Origin: DATJPD01 sp036394195
GTDB lineage: Bacteria; Pseudomonadota; Alphaproteobacteria; CACIAM-22H2
Length of the DNA: 18,406 bases
Assembly (NCBI GenBank): GCA_036394195.1
Contig: DASWFO010000017.1
Coordinates: 1 to 18,406 of the forward strand
Direction: 5' to 3'
The position numbers were made by a program, and so were the translations under genes. Under the pieces are notes generated by a model, which ran no database searches, had not been told where the DNA came from, and saw nothing but the letters and a program-made list of their open reading frames with translations. Shown here in pieces: positions 7,641-15,080 of the stretch; the stretch's first letter is position 1, and each line of letters opens with the position of its first letter.

Positions 7641-9194
7641 CTATCCGTCGCTCGGCGATGCGGCACTGAGCTCATTCCAGTCGAGTTCCTGCTCGACGCG
7701 ATGGAATGCGTTGTCGCCGATCGCGCCGGTGTCGCGCAGGTCATTGACCGCTTTACGCGCCGCGGCAATCGCCCGGCGGCGCAACGGATCGGCCGGTCGC
7801 TCGCCGGGAATAAATCCGTCAGGATTGCGCTTCGCCTGACTCAAGACAGCGGAGTATTCGCGCCGCAGCAGCTCCGCCTCCGGAGAGGTGTCGCCGTCCA
7901 GGGCGCGCAGCGCCGCTTGATACGCCTCGCGTCTCGCCTGGCTGACCTCAGCCGCGACGGGATCCGCGTCCTCGAAATGGAAGCGTTGCAGCAGTGGTTT
8001 CAAGGACAGGCCCTGAACCACCAACGTCCCGACGACGACGCAGAACGCCGTGAACACGATGAGATCGCGATAAGGAAATCCGGCCGGCAACCCAAACGCG
8101 GCAGCGAGCGTCACAATGCCCCGCATCCCGCACCAGGAAATCACCAAGCCGCTTTGGACAGTGGGTCGAAGCATCGGTCGCGGCGGATGGAACCCGTAGC
8201 GCGCAATGCGCCAACGGACGACCGCGTTATAGCTCATCGCCCAGGCGAAGCGGACGACGATGATCGTCAGCAGCACCGCCCCGGCGACCAGCGCATATTC
8301 CTGGCGCACCGCCGCATCCAGCTGCTCCCAGATCGGCCGGACCTGCAGACCGATCATGACAAACGCGAGGACGTTGAGGACGAACACCGCCGTATCCCAG
8401 ACGGCGTAAGCCGGCACGCGGATCACGGCCGGCGTCCGGGTCGGCGCGTCACGGGCGACGGCGATGGCGTAGACGACAATGGTCAGGATCCCTGACAAGC
8501 CCAGACGCTCGGCGAGAATCCAGACGCCGAACGTGGTGCCGAACTGAACGACGATCGCGCTCGTTGCGTCGTCGATACGCGCCAGGACCCGCAGCGCCAC
8601 CCGGGCCAAAGCCCAGCCGGCCGCGACGCTGCCGATAACCGCCAGCACGAATGTCGGCGCGACAGCGGCCGGCGAGAATCCGCCCGTCGCCACGGCGCCG
8701 ACGGCCAGCCGGTAGATGAGCAACGCACTCGCGTCGTTCAACAGGCTTTCGCCTTCGAGGATCGTCACCAGGCGCTGCGGCAGACGGACCTGCTTCAGCA
8801 CGGCCGTGGCCGCGGCCGCATCCGGCGGCGCCACGGCGGCACCGAGCGCCACGGCCGCCGCCCAAGGAAGGCTCGGCACCATCGCGTGAGCAACCACGGC
8901 GACGGCAACCGTGGTCAGGGTGACCGCGATCAACACCAGGCCCGCGACCGGAAGCCAGTTATCCCTGAGGTCGCGCGTCGACGTGTCGTAAGCCGCATCG
9001 AGCAGCACCGGCGCTATGAACAGGGCGAGCGCCAGCTCCGGGTCGAGCGTCCAACTGGGGCCGCCCGGCACGAAGGCCAGGACCACGCCACCCAAGGCAA
9101 GCAGCGAGGGGTAAGGAGCGCCGATGCGCCGCGCCAACGCGGCGAGTGCGACCGCTCCGAGCAGCACGGCGACGATCCACTCGAAGACCAGCAT
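7641..9194 (-). CDS. Sodium/proton antiporter, CPA1 (NhaP/NHE-like) family
   Basis: A 517-residue inner-membrane cation/proton antiporter. Alternating hydrophobic segments fill residues 5 to about 400, consistent with 12-13 membrane helices. Family motifs are in place: PPDA (123-126) in the unwound helix, EGESLLNDASAL (147-158) with the ion-binding N153-D154 pair characteristic of electroneutral CPA1 exchangers, and GMRG (356-359) with the conserved arginine. A hydrophilic C-terminal tail of about 115 residues (402-517), rich in Arg and Glu, follows the last helix and is predicted cytoplasmic, where regulation by pH or nucleotides would occur in relatives. The start ATG has a modest GGGATAAG upstream. 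It lies downstream of the chemoreceptor on the same strand but with a 279-base gap, so it is probably transcribed independently. Sodium versus potassium specificity cannot be told. Confidence 0.92.
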   Translation of the reverse strand: MLVFEWIVAVLLGAVALAALARRIGAPYPSLLALGGVVLAFVPGGPSWTLDPELALALFIAPVLLDAAYDTSTRDLRDNWLPVAGLVLIAVTLTTVAVAVVAHAMVPSLPWAAAVALGAAVAPPDAAAATAVLKQVRLPQRLVTILEGESLLNDASALLIYRLAVGAVATGGFSPAAVAPTFVLAVIGSVAAGWALARVALRVLARIDDATSAIVVQFGTTFGVWILAERLGLSGILTIVVYAIAVARDAPTRTPAVIRVPAYAVWDTAVFVLNVLAFVMIGLQVRPIWEQLDAAVRQEYALVAGAVLLTIIVVRFAWAMSYNAVVRWRIARYGFHPPRPMLRPTVQSGLVISWCGMRGIVTLAAAFGLPAGFPYRDLIVFTAFCVVVGTLVVQGLSLKPLLQRFHFEDADPVAAEVSQARREAYQAALRALDGDTSPEAELLRREYSAVLSQAKRNPDGFIPGERPADPLRRRAIAAARKAVNDLRDTGAIGDNAFHRVEQELDWNELSAASPSDG

Positions 9195-9473
9195 CGGCTT
9201 ATCCCATGCGCATGCCGCGGATTGAACCTCGCATATACGCCTGACAGGCTCGGGGCGATAGGATCGGACGGACGCGCCCGGGCACCGCGGCCGGAGCTCT
9301 AGACGTCAGACGTCGTTCGCCGGCACAAAAAAGCCACGCCGCGCTGGGCGGCCCGGCCGGTTTGCGTAGATTGCCGTGCTCAGCCGCGGGCGTATTGACT
9401 CCTCGGCGTGTCGCCGCAGGCGGAGGCGTTCCGAATCACCGCTGCAAGGCAGGGGCTGAAAGAAACCGGGTTC

Positions 9474-11168
9474 TTACGCCGCGCGAACGGCGTTCAGGAA
9501 TCCGGCGAGGCCGCCGCTCAGCTGCTTGGTCTGGGTCGACAGCTCGCCGGCCGCGGTCAACACCTGCGTCGCGGCCGTGCGGGTCTCCGTCGCAGCCTGT
9601 TGGACGGCGCCGATATTGCCGGAGACGTCCTGGGTTCCCTTGGCCGCCTGTTGGACGTTGCGCGCAATCTCCTGCGTCGCAGCCCCCTGCTCCTCGACCG
9701 ACGCGGCGATCGCGGTGGCATTGGCATTGATCTTCTCGATCGTGACCGCGACGCGACGGATCACGTCGACCGCTTCCTTCGTCGCCGCCTGGATCTGCCC
9801 GACCTGGCCGGCAATCTCCTCGGTGGCCTTCGCGGTCTGGGTCGCAAGGCTCTTCACCTCCGACGCGACGACGGCGAACCCCTTGCCCGCCTCGCCCGCG
9901 CGCGCGGCTTCGATCGTCGCATTCAGGGCCAGAAGATTTGTCTGGCCGGCGATCGAGTTGATGAGGTTGACCACGTCGCCGATCTTCTGCGCACCCTCGG
10001 CAAGCGCCTGGACGGTCTGATCGGTCCGTTTTGCTTCCTCGGCCGCCGTCCCGGCAATCGTGGCGGATTCGGACACCCGGCGGCCGATCTCCTGGATCGA
10101 AGCGGCAAGCTCCTCGGTTGCCGCCGCGACCGTTTGAACGTTCGTCGACGCCTCCTCGGACGCCGCCGCAACCGCGACCGACCGGCGGTCGGCCTGATCG
10201 GCGGCCGTCGACATCGACTGCGCCGTGCCCTGCATCTGGGTAGCGGCGGAGGACAAGGCACCCGCGAGCTGGCCGACCTCGATCTCGAAGTTCTTCGTCA
10301 GCTGCTCCAGCGCCTGGGCGCGGCGGACCTTCGCCTCCTGCTCGCTCTCGCGCTGCGCCGCAAGCTCCTTCGACTGAACGGCATTGGTCTTGAACACAGC
10401 CAGGGCCCGCGCCAGCGCCCCGACCTCGTCGCGGCGCTCGGCGCCGACGACATCCACGCCAAGATCGCCGCCGGCCAGGCGACTCATCAGGCCGGTGATC
10501 TCGCCCATCGGCCGCGAGACCTGCTTGATGGCGATCCAGGCCAAGAGGGCGAGGGCCAGCATCTGTGCCAGGCCGGACACCACGACCAGGACCAGCGCGG
10601 AACGGCGGCCGGCCGCGATCCCTTCGGCCTTGGCGCGCTTCATGTCCTCACGGCTCAGTGCCACGGTCTGTGCCAGAAGCTCGTCGACCTTGCCGCGCAA
10701 TTCGCGCCCTTTGCCTCCGGCCGGGACCGGAGCGCCCGATCGCAGATGCTCGAGGATGCCGCTCGACTGGACCTGGCTGACCTCGAGGAATTGCGTAAAG
10801 GCGGCGCGGGCCTCGCGGGCGATCCGGAGCTGCTCCGGGTCGACGATCATCGCGATGAACCCATCGAACTCTTCGGTGACGTGGCCGATCTTTTTGCGAT
10901 ACTGCGCCTCGACCCGCTCCCCCTCTTCGAGCTTGGTCGCAAGGCGGATATCGCGCTGCGTGACCGTCGCTTCGTTCAGATCGTTGACCGTGCTGAGCGC
11001 CGCTTGGAGCCGGGCCGCGTCCTTGTCGACGATGACGGAAATCTTGTCTTCGAACAGGTCGAGCCCGTATTTGGCGCAGATCATGGTGGCGCCGGCGGCC
11101 AGCACGATGACCACGCCGGGAATCACCAGCTTCTGAAGCAGGTTCAGATTGGACACGGACCGGCGCAT
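9474..11168 (-). CDS. Methyl-accepting chemotaxis protein
   Basis: A complete 564-residue chemoreceptor. The first membrane helix is at about 13-33, a helical extracytoplasmic sensor of about 155 residues (34-188) resembles a four-helix-bundle type, and the second membrane helix is at about 189-214. HAMP (about 215-265) contains LAGGDLGVDV and DEVGALARAL. The cytoplasmic coiled coil runs 265-560, with the highly conserved hairpin tip around 403-440 (SIAGQTNLLALNATIEAARA) that contacts CheA and CheW. QEIGRR and ASVEEQGAATQEIA flank it and include likely methylation-helix segments. No C-terminal CheR/CheB-tethering pentapeptide is present (it ends FLNAVRAA). The ATG is preceded by GGGGGAG. It is divergent from the substrate-binding-protein gene. 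A -10-like GCCGATTA lies in the upstream region (11233-11240), but no matching sigma-28 -35 box was found. Confidence 0.95.
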   Translation of the reverse strand: MRRSVSNLNLLQKLVIPGVVIVLAAGATMICAKYGLDLFEDKISVIVDKDAARLQAALSTVNDLNEATVTQRDIRLATKLEEGERVEAQYRKKIGHVTEEFDGFIAMIVDPEQLRIAREARAAFTQFLEVSQVQSSGILEHLRSGAPVPAGGKGRELRGKVDELLAQTVALSREDMKRAKAEGIAAGRRSALVLVVVSGLAQMLALALLAWIAIKQVSRPMGEITGLMSRLAGGDLGVDVVGAERRDEVGALARALAVFKTNAVQSKELAAQRESEQEAKVRRAQALEQLTKNFEIEVGQLAGALSSAATQMQGTAQSMSTAADQADRRSVAVAAASEEASTNVQTVAAATEELAASIQEIGRRVSESATIAGTAAEEAKRTDQTVQALAEGAQKIGDVVNLINSIAGQTNLLALNATIEAARAGEAGKGFAVVASEVKSLATQTAKATEEIAGQVGQIQAATKEAVDVIRRVAVTIEKINANATAIAASVEEQGAATQEIARNVQQAAKGTQDVSGNIGAVQQAATETRTAATQVLTAAGELSTQTKQLSGGLAGFLNAVRAA

Positions 11169-11306
11169 TGCGTGCTCCCCCGATCAGAGTTTGGGTGCGC
11201 ATCCTTTCAAAAGACGCTTAAGTCGCAGTTAATAATCGGCTTAGCTTTGTTAAAACTGGCTCTATGATGGGTAAAAATCGGGGTGGACCGGAGGGAGGCA
11301 GCAGGC

Positions 11307-12311
11307 GTGAACGGAGTCATCTTATCCGCTATGCGGAACATCGCCGTCGCGGCGCTGATGCTCGCGCCGCTCGCGGCCGGCGCCGCCGAGCCGCCGCTCG
11401 TCTGGCGGCACGCCATCATCGAGGCGAAGAGCGACGCCGGCATCTTCTTCATGATCACGCGGGGCTTCGCCGAGAAGCAGGGCCTTTCGCTCGAGATGTC
11501 GCAGGTGAAGACCGACGCGATCGGGCTCAAGGCGCTGATCGCCGGCGAGCTCGACAGCTATGACGGGACCATCGGCGGCACGGTGATGGCGGCCGCGCGG
11601 GGGGCCGAGGTGAAGCTGATCGGCTGCCACTGGCCGGGACTGCCGCACGGCATCTTCACCAAGGCCGGCGTGACCTCGGTAGCGGAGCTCAGGGGCAAGA
11701 CCTTCGCGATTTCGACCCCCTCCTCTCTCCCGGACCTGCTGGCGAAGGCGGCGCTGGCGAAATTCGGCATCGCGGCGAACGAGGTCAAGTTCGCCAATCT
11801 CGGCGCCGATCTCGATCGTTATAAGGCGCTGGCCGTGGGCGTCGTCGACGCCACGGTCGTGTCCGGCGAATACGCGCCGATCGCCACCACCCAGGGCCTG
11901 AAGCTGCTTCTGCCCGGGCGCGAGGTCCTGCCGAACTACATGCGCCTCTGTTACTTCTCGACCGCCCGCGCGCTCCAGGCGCGGCATGAGGCGGCGGTTC
12001 GGTTCATGGCGGCGGAGATGGCGGCGCTGCGGTACGCGCTCAGCCACCGCGAGGAGACGATCGCGCTGACGCGCGAGATCACCGGCGCCAAAGCCGACGA
12101 TCCGCGGCCGGCGTATATCTTCGACGACACCGTGAAGACGCATGCGGTGGATCCCGAGCTGTCGCTGCCGATGGAGAAGATCCAGTGGATGGCCGACCAG
12201 CTCGTCACCGAGGGCGGCCTGACCCGATCCTTCGACATGGCGAAAATGATCGATCCTTCGATCCGCGAAGCAGCACTGGCGCGTCTCGCGCAAACGGCGG
12301 GCAGCCGATGA
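11307..12311 (+). CDS. ABC-transporter-type periplasmic substrate-binding protein (NrtA/SsuA/ThiY-like)
   Basis: A 334-residue exported binding protein. The signal peptide is clear: MNGVILSAMRN, hydrophobic core to about residue 22, and an AGA-A-type cleavage region near 25-27. The mature part resembles the two-lobe SsuA/NrtA/THI5-like family: GLKALIAGELDSYDG (73-87), the hinge segment VTSVAELRGKTFAISTPSS (122-140), and LAVGVVDATVVSG (175-187). I start at GTG 11307 because GGAGGGAGG (11290-11298) sits 8 bases upstream; the longer frame from GTG 11283 would include that site, and an ATG at 11331 would shorten the signal peptide. The stop codon overlaps the next gene's ATG (ATGA), indicating coupling. 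No permease or ATPase gene follows, so it either shares a transporter encoded elsewhere or acts as a sensor-type binding protein. Ligand unknown; aliphatic sulfonate, nitrate or pyrimidine-like compounds are known for the family. Confidence 0.87.
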   Translation: MNGVILSAMRNIAVAALMLAPLAAGAAEPPLVWRHAIIEAKSDAGIFFMITRGFAEKQGLSLEMSQVKTDAIGLKALIAGELDSYDGTIGGTVMAAARGAEVKLIGCHWPGLPHGIFTKAGVTSVAELRGKTFAISTPSSLPDLLAKAALAKFGIAANEVKFANLGADLDRYKALAVGVVDATVVSGEYAPIATTQGLKLLLPGREVLPNYMRLCYFSTARALQARHEAAVRFMAAEMAALRYALSHREETIALTREITGAKADDPRPAYIFDDTVKTHAVDPELSLPMEKIQWMADQLVTEGGLTRSFDMAKMIDPSIREAALARLAQTAGSR

Positions 12312-13552
12312 GCGCGTTCCCTCCGGGCGAAAGCTACAGCCGCAATCTCGAAGCCATCGGCTACATGGACCTGGAAGGGCGGCCGGCGTTCAAGCTGGCC
12401 ATCCATAAATCCGGCAGCCGCTGGTATCTCTACACGGCGACGCTCTGGCATCCCGGCCTCAACATCGTCGAGGTCACCGACCCGACGAAGCCGCGCTTCG
12501 TCCGCACCATCGAAGGCCCGCCGAACACCTGGACGCTGCAGATCCAGATCGCCCAAGGGCGGATGATCACGTCGCAGGAACGCATCTCTCCCGGCTGGGG
12601 CGAGACTCCCAACGCGCCGTTCGGCGAGGGCTTCCTGATCTGGGACCTCGCCGATCCGGAAGACCCGAAGCCGCTCGGCCATTTCAAGACCGGCGGTGCG
12701 GGCACGCATCGCAATTATTACGACGGCGGCCGTTATGTCTACGCGACCGGCCTGCCCGAAGGCTACGACGGCCACATCCTGCAGATCGTCGACATCGACG
12801 ACCCGACGCATCCGGTCGAAGTGTCGCGGTGGTGGCGCGAAGGCCAGTGGATCGCCGGCGGCGAGGCCGGCGTGCCCAAGGGCACGCTGCTGCACGGCGG
12901 CGCCCATGTCCGCGGCGAACGCGCCTACCTGCCCTACAGCGCCGGCGGATTCGTGATTCTCGACATCGCCGACAAGCGCAAGCCGCGCATGGTGAGCGAT
13001 CTCCCGTTCTCGCCGCCGTTCCAGTCGTTCATCGCCGTGCACACGGCCCAACCGCTCACCAAGCGCGAGCTCGCGGTGGTGAACTCCGAGGCGATCGCCG
13101 AGAACTGCAACGAGCCGCTCGGCTACGCCGGCATCGTCGACATCGCGGACGAGACACACCCCCGGTTGATGTCGCTGTTCCCGCTGCCGCAGCCGCCGGC
13201 GGGAGCGCCCTACCGGAATTTCTGCGAGAAAGGCGGACGCTTCGGCCCGCACAACCAGCACCAATGGCAATACCAGGACGTGCTGCTGCACGACGAGAAC
13301 CTGGTGTTCCTCACCTACTTCAATGCCGGCTTGCGCGTCTTCGACATCTCGGACGAGCGGCTGCCGCGCGAGGTCGCCTATTTCGTGCCGCCCGACCCGC
13401 AGAGCCGCCGGGGCTTGCTGCCCAAGTCAAAGCTGGTGGCGCAGACCGAGGACGTGGTCGTCGACGCGCGCGGCAACATCTACATCTCGGACAAGAATCA
13501 CGGTGTCTACGTGCTCCGGTTGACGCCGAATGTCCCCTGTCAGGCCAGATAG
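12308..13552 (+). CDS. LVIVD-repeat beta-propeller protein
   Basis: A 414-residue protein built from LVIVD-type repeats, each with a V-x-D-[IL]-x-D-x-x-x-P core: near residues 54, 112, 161, 218, 278 and 345, so about six blades of a beta-propeller. No signal peptide is evident, so it appears cytoplasmic. Histidines recur in conserved-looking blade segments: H48 (LWHPG), H134 (GTHRNYY), H196 and H200 (LLHGGAH), H245 (AVHTAQ), H315 and H318 (GPHNQHQ). Central metal sites made of one histidine per blade are known in other propeller enzymes, so a metal enzyme is conceivable (inference). The ATG overlaps the stop of the substrate-binding-protein gene (ATGA), so the two are almost certainly co-translated. 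I cannot name the reaction. Confidence 0.8.
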   Translation: MSAFPPGESYSRNLEAIGYMDLEGRPAFKLAIHKSGSRWYLYTATLWHPGLNIVEVTDPTKPRFVRTIEGPPNTWTLQIQIAQGRMITSQERISPGWGETPNAPFGEGFLIWDLADPEDPKPLGHFKTGGAGTHRNYYDGGRYVYATGLPEGYDGHILQIVDIDDPTHPVEVSRWWREGQWIAGGEAGVPKGTLLHGGAHVRGERAYLPYSAGGFVILDIADKRKPRMVSDLPFSPPFQSFIAVHTAQPLTKRELAVVNSEAIAENCNEPLGYAGIVDIADETHPRLMSLFPLPQPPAGAPYRNFCEKGGRFGPHNQHQWQYQDVLLHDENLVFLTYFNAGLRVFDISDERLPREVAYFVPPDPQSRRGLLPKSKLVAQTEDVVVDARGNIYISDKNHGVYVLRLTPNVPCQAR

Positions 13553-13585
13553 TTGTGTCAAAGCGCAGGCCCCAGGCAGTGTCGC

Positions 13586-13614
13586 TTGAATCTTTCGCGG
13601 GCTCGGCTTAAATT
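13586..13614 (+). promoter_or_regulatory. Putative sigma-70 promoter of the flagellin-tail protein gene
   Basis: TTGAAT (13586-13591) and TAAATT (13609-13614) are separated by 17 bases in the only AT-rich stretch ahead of the 107-residue gene, about 55 bases before its ATG. The match to consensus is moderate. Confidence 0.4.
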
Positions 13615-13668
13615 TACTAAAATTACCGACGACGTTGAGGGTCGAGTCCACGAGTTTAGGAGACCCGA

Positions 13669-13992
13669 ATGAGTGGCGTGACCAATATTGGCGCCTTCCA
13701 GGGCGCACCGCAGATCGAGAAGCCCCAGAATCGTCCGGCCGCGGGCGTTGCGCAGCCCGCCGCCAACGCCGATTTCGCGACCGAGCTGCGCAGCGTGACG
13801 CAGCCGCCGGTCAATGCCCCCCCGGTCAATGCGGATGCCGCGGCGCAAGGGCTGAACTCGCTGATCAACACCAATCTCGAGACCGAGGCCGCGAAAGTCC
13901 AGGCGCTGCAGGTTCAGCAGCAGCTGGGCTCGCAGACCGTCGGCATCGTCAACCAGCGCGCGTCGACGATCCTGTCGCTGTTCAACAAATAG
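13669..13992 (+). CDS. Small protein with a flagellin-like C-terminal (D0) helix
   Basis: A 107-residue protein. Residues 1-35 are polar and glycine/alanine/proline-rich, 36-60 contain a short PPVNAPPVNADAA linker, and the last 45 residues form an amphipathic helix reading LETEAAKVQALQVQQQLGSQ, then ...IVNQRASTILSLFNK. That tail closely matches my memory of the C-terminal D0 segment of alphaproteobacterial flagellins (ESA/ETA-x-LQALQxxQQLG...NQ...ILSLF). The N-terminal D0/D1 half of flagellin is absent, so it cannot be an ordinary filament subunit. There is no signal peptide. AGGAGA lies 6 bases before the ATG, and third-position GC is high. It stands alone between a propeller gene and a strong terminator, with no flagellar genes in the window. 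It could be a filament cap, regulator or decoy, or simply a helical protein that resembles flagellin by convergence. Confidence 0.8.
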   Translation: MSGVTNIGAFQGAPQIEKPQNRPAAGVAQPAANADFATELRSVTQPPVNAPPVNADAAAQGLNSLINTNLETEAAKVQALQVQQQLGSQTVGIVNQRASTILSLFNK

Positions 13993-14014
13993 CCGCGGCG
14001 AGCGGTTGAAGAAA

Positions 14015-14041
14015 AAAGGGCGGGCCGAAGGCCCGCCCTTT
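14015..14041. terminator. Bidirectional rho-independent terminator
   Basis: A 12-base stem (AAAGGGCGGGCC / GGCCCGCCCTTT) with a GAA loop, 23 bases after the flagellin-tail gene and 21 bases after the end of the convergent proline-rich gene. A-rich and T-rich flanks serve both strands. Confidence 0.85.
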
Positions 14042-14061
14042 CTCCATTTTGCGCTTCGCGT

Positions 14062-14388
14062 CTATTTCGGCTGCACGCCCGGATTGCCGCCCGGCGTGCC
14101 GGGTGGCCGGATCACCGGTGTCGGGGTCTTATCGGTGTTCGGCGGGGCGATCACGCCGCCGTCGGGGGTTGGCGGCGGCTGGATGACGCCCTGCGATTGC
14201 GACAGGGACTCACCCGGGGATTGGCCGGGCGGCAAACTCGGCGGCCGCGGCTGTGTCTGCGACGGCAGATCCGGACGCGCCGGCGGCGCGCCCGGTGACG
14301 GGACGGTTTGCGCGGCCGCCATACCAGCCGTCGTGACGGCCAGCGCAATGCCGAGCGCACCGCAAGCGGTTTTGACTCGAGTTCTCAT
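14062..14388 (-). CDS. Exported proline-rich protein, 108 residues
   Basis: I do not recognise a family. The protein starts MRTRVKTACGALGIALAV, a clear signal peptide with cleavage probably after AAA near residue 26. The mature 80 residues are disordered and rich in proline, glycine, glutamine and serine (RPPSLPPGQSPGESLSQSQG, then PPPTPDGGVIAPPNTDKTP and PPGTPGGNPGVQPK). No cysteine appears in the mature part and no lipobox is present, so it is expected to be a soluble periplasmic or secreted protein. The ATG at 14388 is preceded by CGGAG at 7 bases. It shares the terminator at 14015-14041 with the convergent flagellin-tail gene and lies downstream of another exported Pro-rich gene on the same strand, 100 bases away. 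A longer in-frame reading from 14799 lacks a plausible start. Confidence 0.7.
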   Translation of the reverse strand: MRTRVKTACGALGIALAVTTAGMAAAQTVPSPGAPPARPDLPSQTQPRPPSLPPGQSPGESLSQSQGVIQPPPTPDGGVIAPPNTDKTPTPVIRPPGTPGGNPGVQPK

Positions 14389-14488
14389 AGGAGGTCTCCG
14401 TATCCGGAGTGATCCTATGAAAACGCCGACCGGTGCCGCAGGTTCCTGCCGCAGCACCGCCTGACACCTCCGCCGCCCGACATTTCTG
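14389..14488. other. Intergenic stretch with nested hairpin
   Basis: Between the two minus-strand exported-protein genes, GGTGC...GCACC (about 14430-14456) encloses GCAGG-TT-CCTGC. It could act as an attenuator or terminator for the upstream Pro/Tyr-repeat gene, but has no T-run. Confidence 0.3.
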
Positions 14489-14887
14489 TCAATTGACGAT
14501 GTGCCACCTGCCGTCCGACTGCAGGCAGGCGGTGCCATAGAAGGGCTGGTTGCGCCCATCGATCGTCGCATCGCCGCGATATTGACGGCAATTCCCGGTC
14601 TGCGGAGGCGGCGGGCTGGGCGTTGCGGTGGGTGCCGGCTGCGCCGCGGCGGGCGCCGCATAGGTCGGGGTTGGCGGTGGTGGCGGCGCGTAGACCACCG
14701 GCGGCGGCGCGTAAACGACGGGTGGGGGCGCGTAATAGACCGGCGGCGGCGGGTAGTAATAGACGGGCGGCGGCGCATAGAACGGTACGCCCACGCCAAC
14801 GCCGACGAACACCCGCGCCATCGCCGGCGCGCTCGCCGCCATTATCACGCCGACAACCGCCGCCCCGGCCAGCCAAGACTGACGCAT
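14489..14887 (-). CDS. Exported Pro/Tyr-repeat protein with surface-antigen-like C-terminus
   Basis: A 132-residue exported protein. The signal peptide is MRQSWLAGAAVVGVIMAASA with cleavage near AMA-R (about residue 24). Residues 37-75 are a tandem array of proline triplets and tyrosines (PPPVYY, APPPVV), encoded by a degenerate 21-24-base repeat. A low-complexity Ala/Pro/Thr linker follows to about residue 97. The last 33 residues contain two cysteines in NCRQY (C100) and YGTACLQSDGRWHIV (C121), the pattern of the 17-kDa surface-antigen/RcnB-like tails (CRxY...xxYGTACRQPDGxW), probably disulfide-bonded. The family is outer-membrane or periplasmic with unclear function. The bases directly after the ATG's upstream side (CGGAAGGAGAGTGTC) contain AGGAG at acceptable spacing. 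It precedes the small proline-rich gene on the same strand and is divergent from the 297-residue exported gene. Confidence 0.82.
   Translation of the reverse strand: MRQSWLAGAAVVGVIMAASAPAMARVFVGVGVGVPFYAPPPVYYYPPPPVYYAPPPVVYAPPPVVYAPPPPPTPTYAAPAAAQPAPTATPSPPPPQTGNCRQYRGDATIDGRNQPFYGTACLQSDGRWHIVN
14689..14781. repeat. Degenerate tandem repeat encoding Pro-Tyr units
   Basis: Four to five imperfect copies of a 21-24-base unit (core GGCGGCGGCGCGTA with variants) inside the exported Pro/Tyr protein gene. The unit keeps the frame, so copy-number change would lengthen or shorten the protein without breaking it. Confidence 0.65.
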
Positions 14888-15080
14888 GACACTCTCCTTC
14901 CGGGCACGCTCCTTGGGGCACGCACCTTCTTACGTTTAATCACGTCCGATGCCGCGAGTTCCTGCGTGCGGCCGTCCACTGTGACCAAAAAAGGGCGGCT
15001 TCTGTGACATTCTTGGTGATTTTCTTGATGCCAGCCGGGGGCGGACTATTTCACACGCATTCGCTTTTTGGGAGGTACCA

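Noticed and set aside
9195..9473. Gap between antiporter and chemoreceptor examined for small genes or a terminator
   Set aside because: Only GC-rich palindromic fragments such as GACGTC repeats were seen, with no stem plus T-run on the minus strand and no coding-biased frame.
11233..11240. GCCGATTA on the minus strand as a sigma-28 -10 box for the chemoreceptor
   Set aside because: No TAAA-type -35 box lies about 15 bases upstream, so the match is not enough to call a flagellar-class promoter.
9408..11267. Plus-strand open frame of 619 codons opposite the second chemoreceptor
   Set aside because: It is repetitive Arg/Leu/Asp-rich antisense sequence; the complementary chemoreceptor is unmistakable.
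11951..13291. Minus-strand open frame of 446 codons over the binding-protein and propeller genes
   Set aside because: It is incompatible with the clear signal peptide, repeats and ATGA coupling on the plus strand.
14389..14799. Upstream extension of the 108-residue proline-rich protein to a 245-codon frame
   Set aside because: The extension is a shadow of the Pro/Tyr-repeat gene; the internal ATG at 14388 starts a proper signal peptide with a ribosome site.
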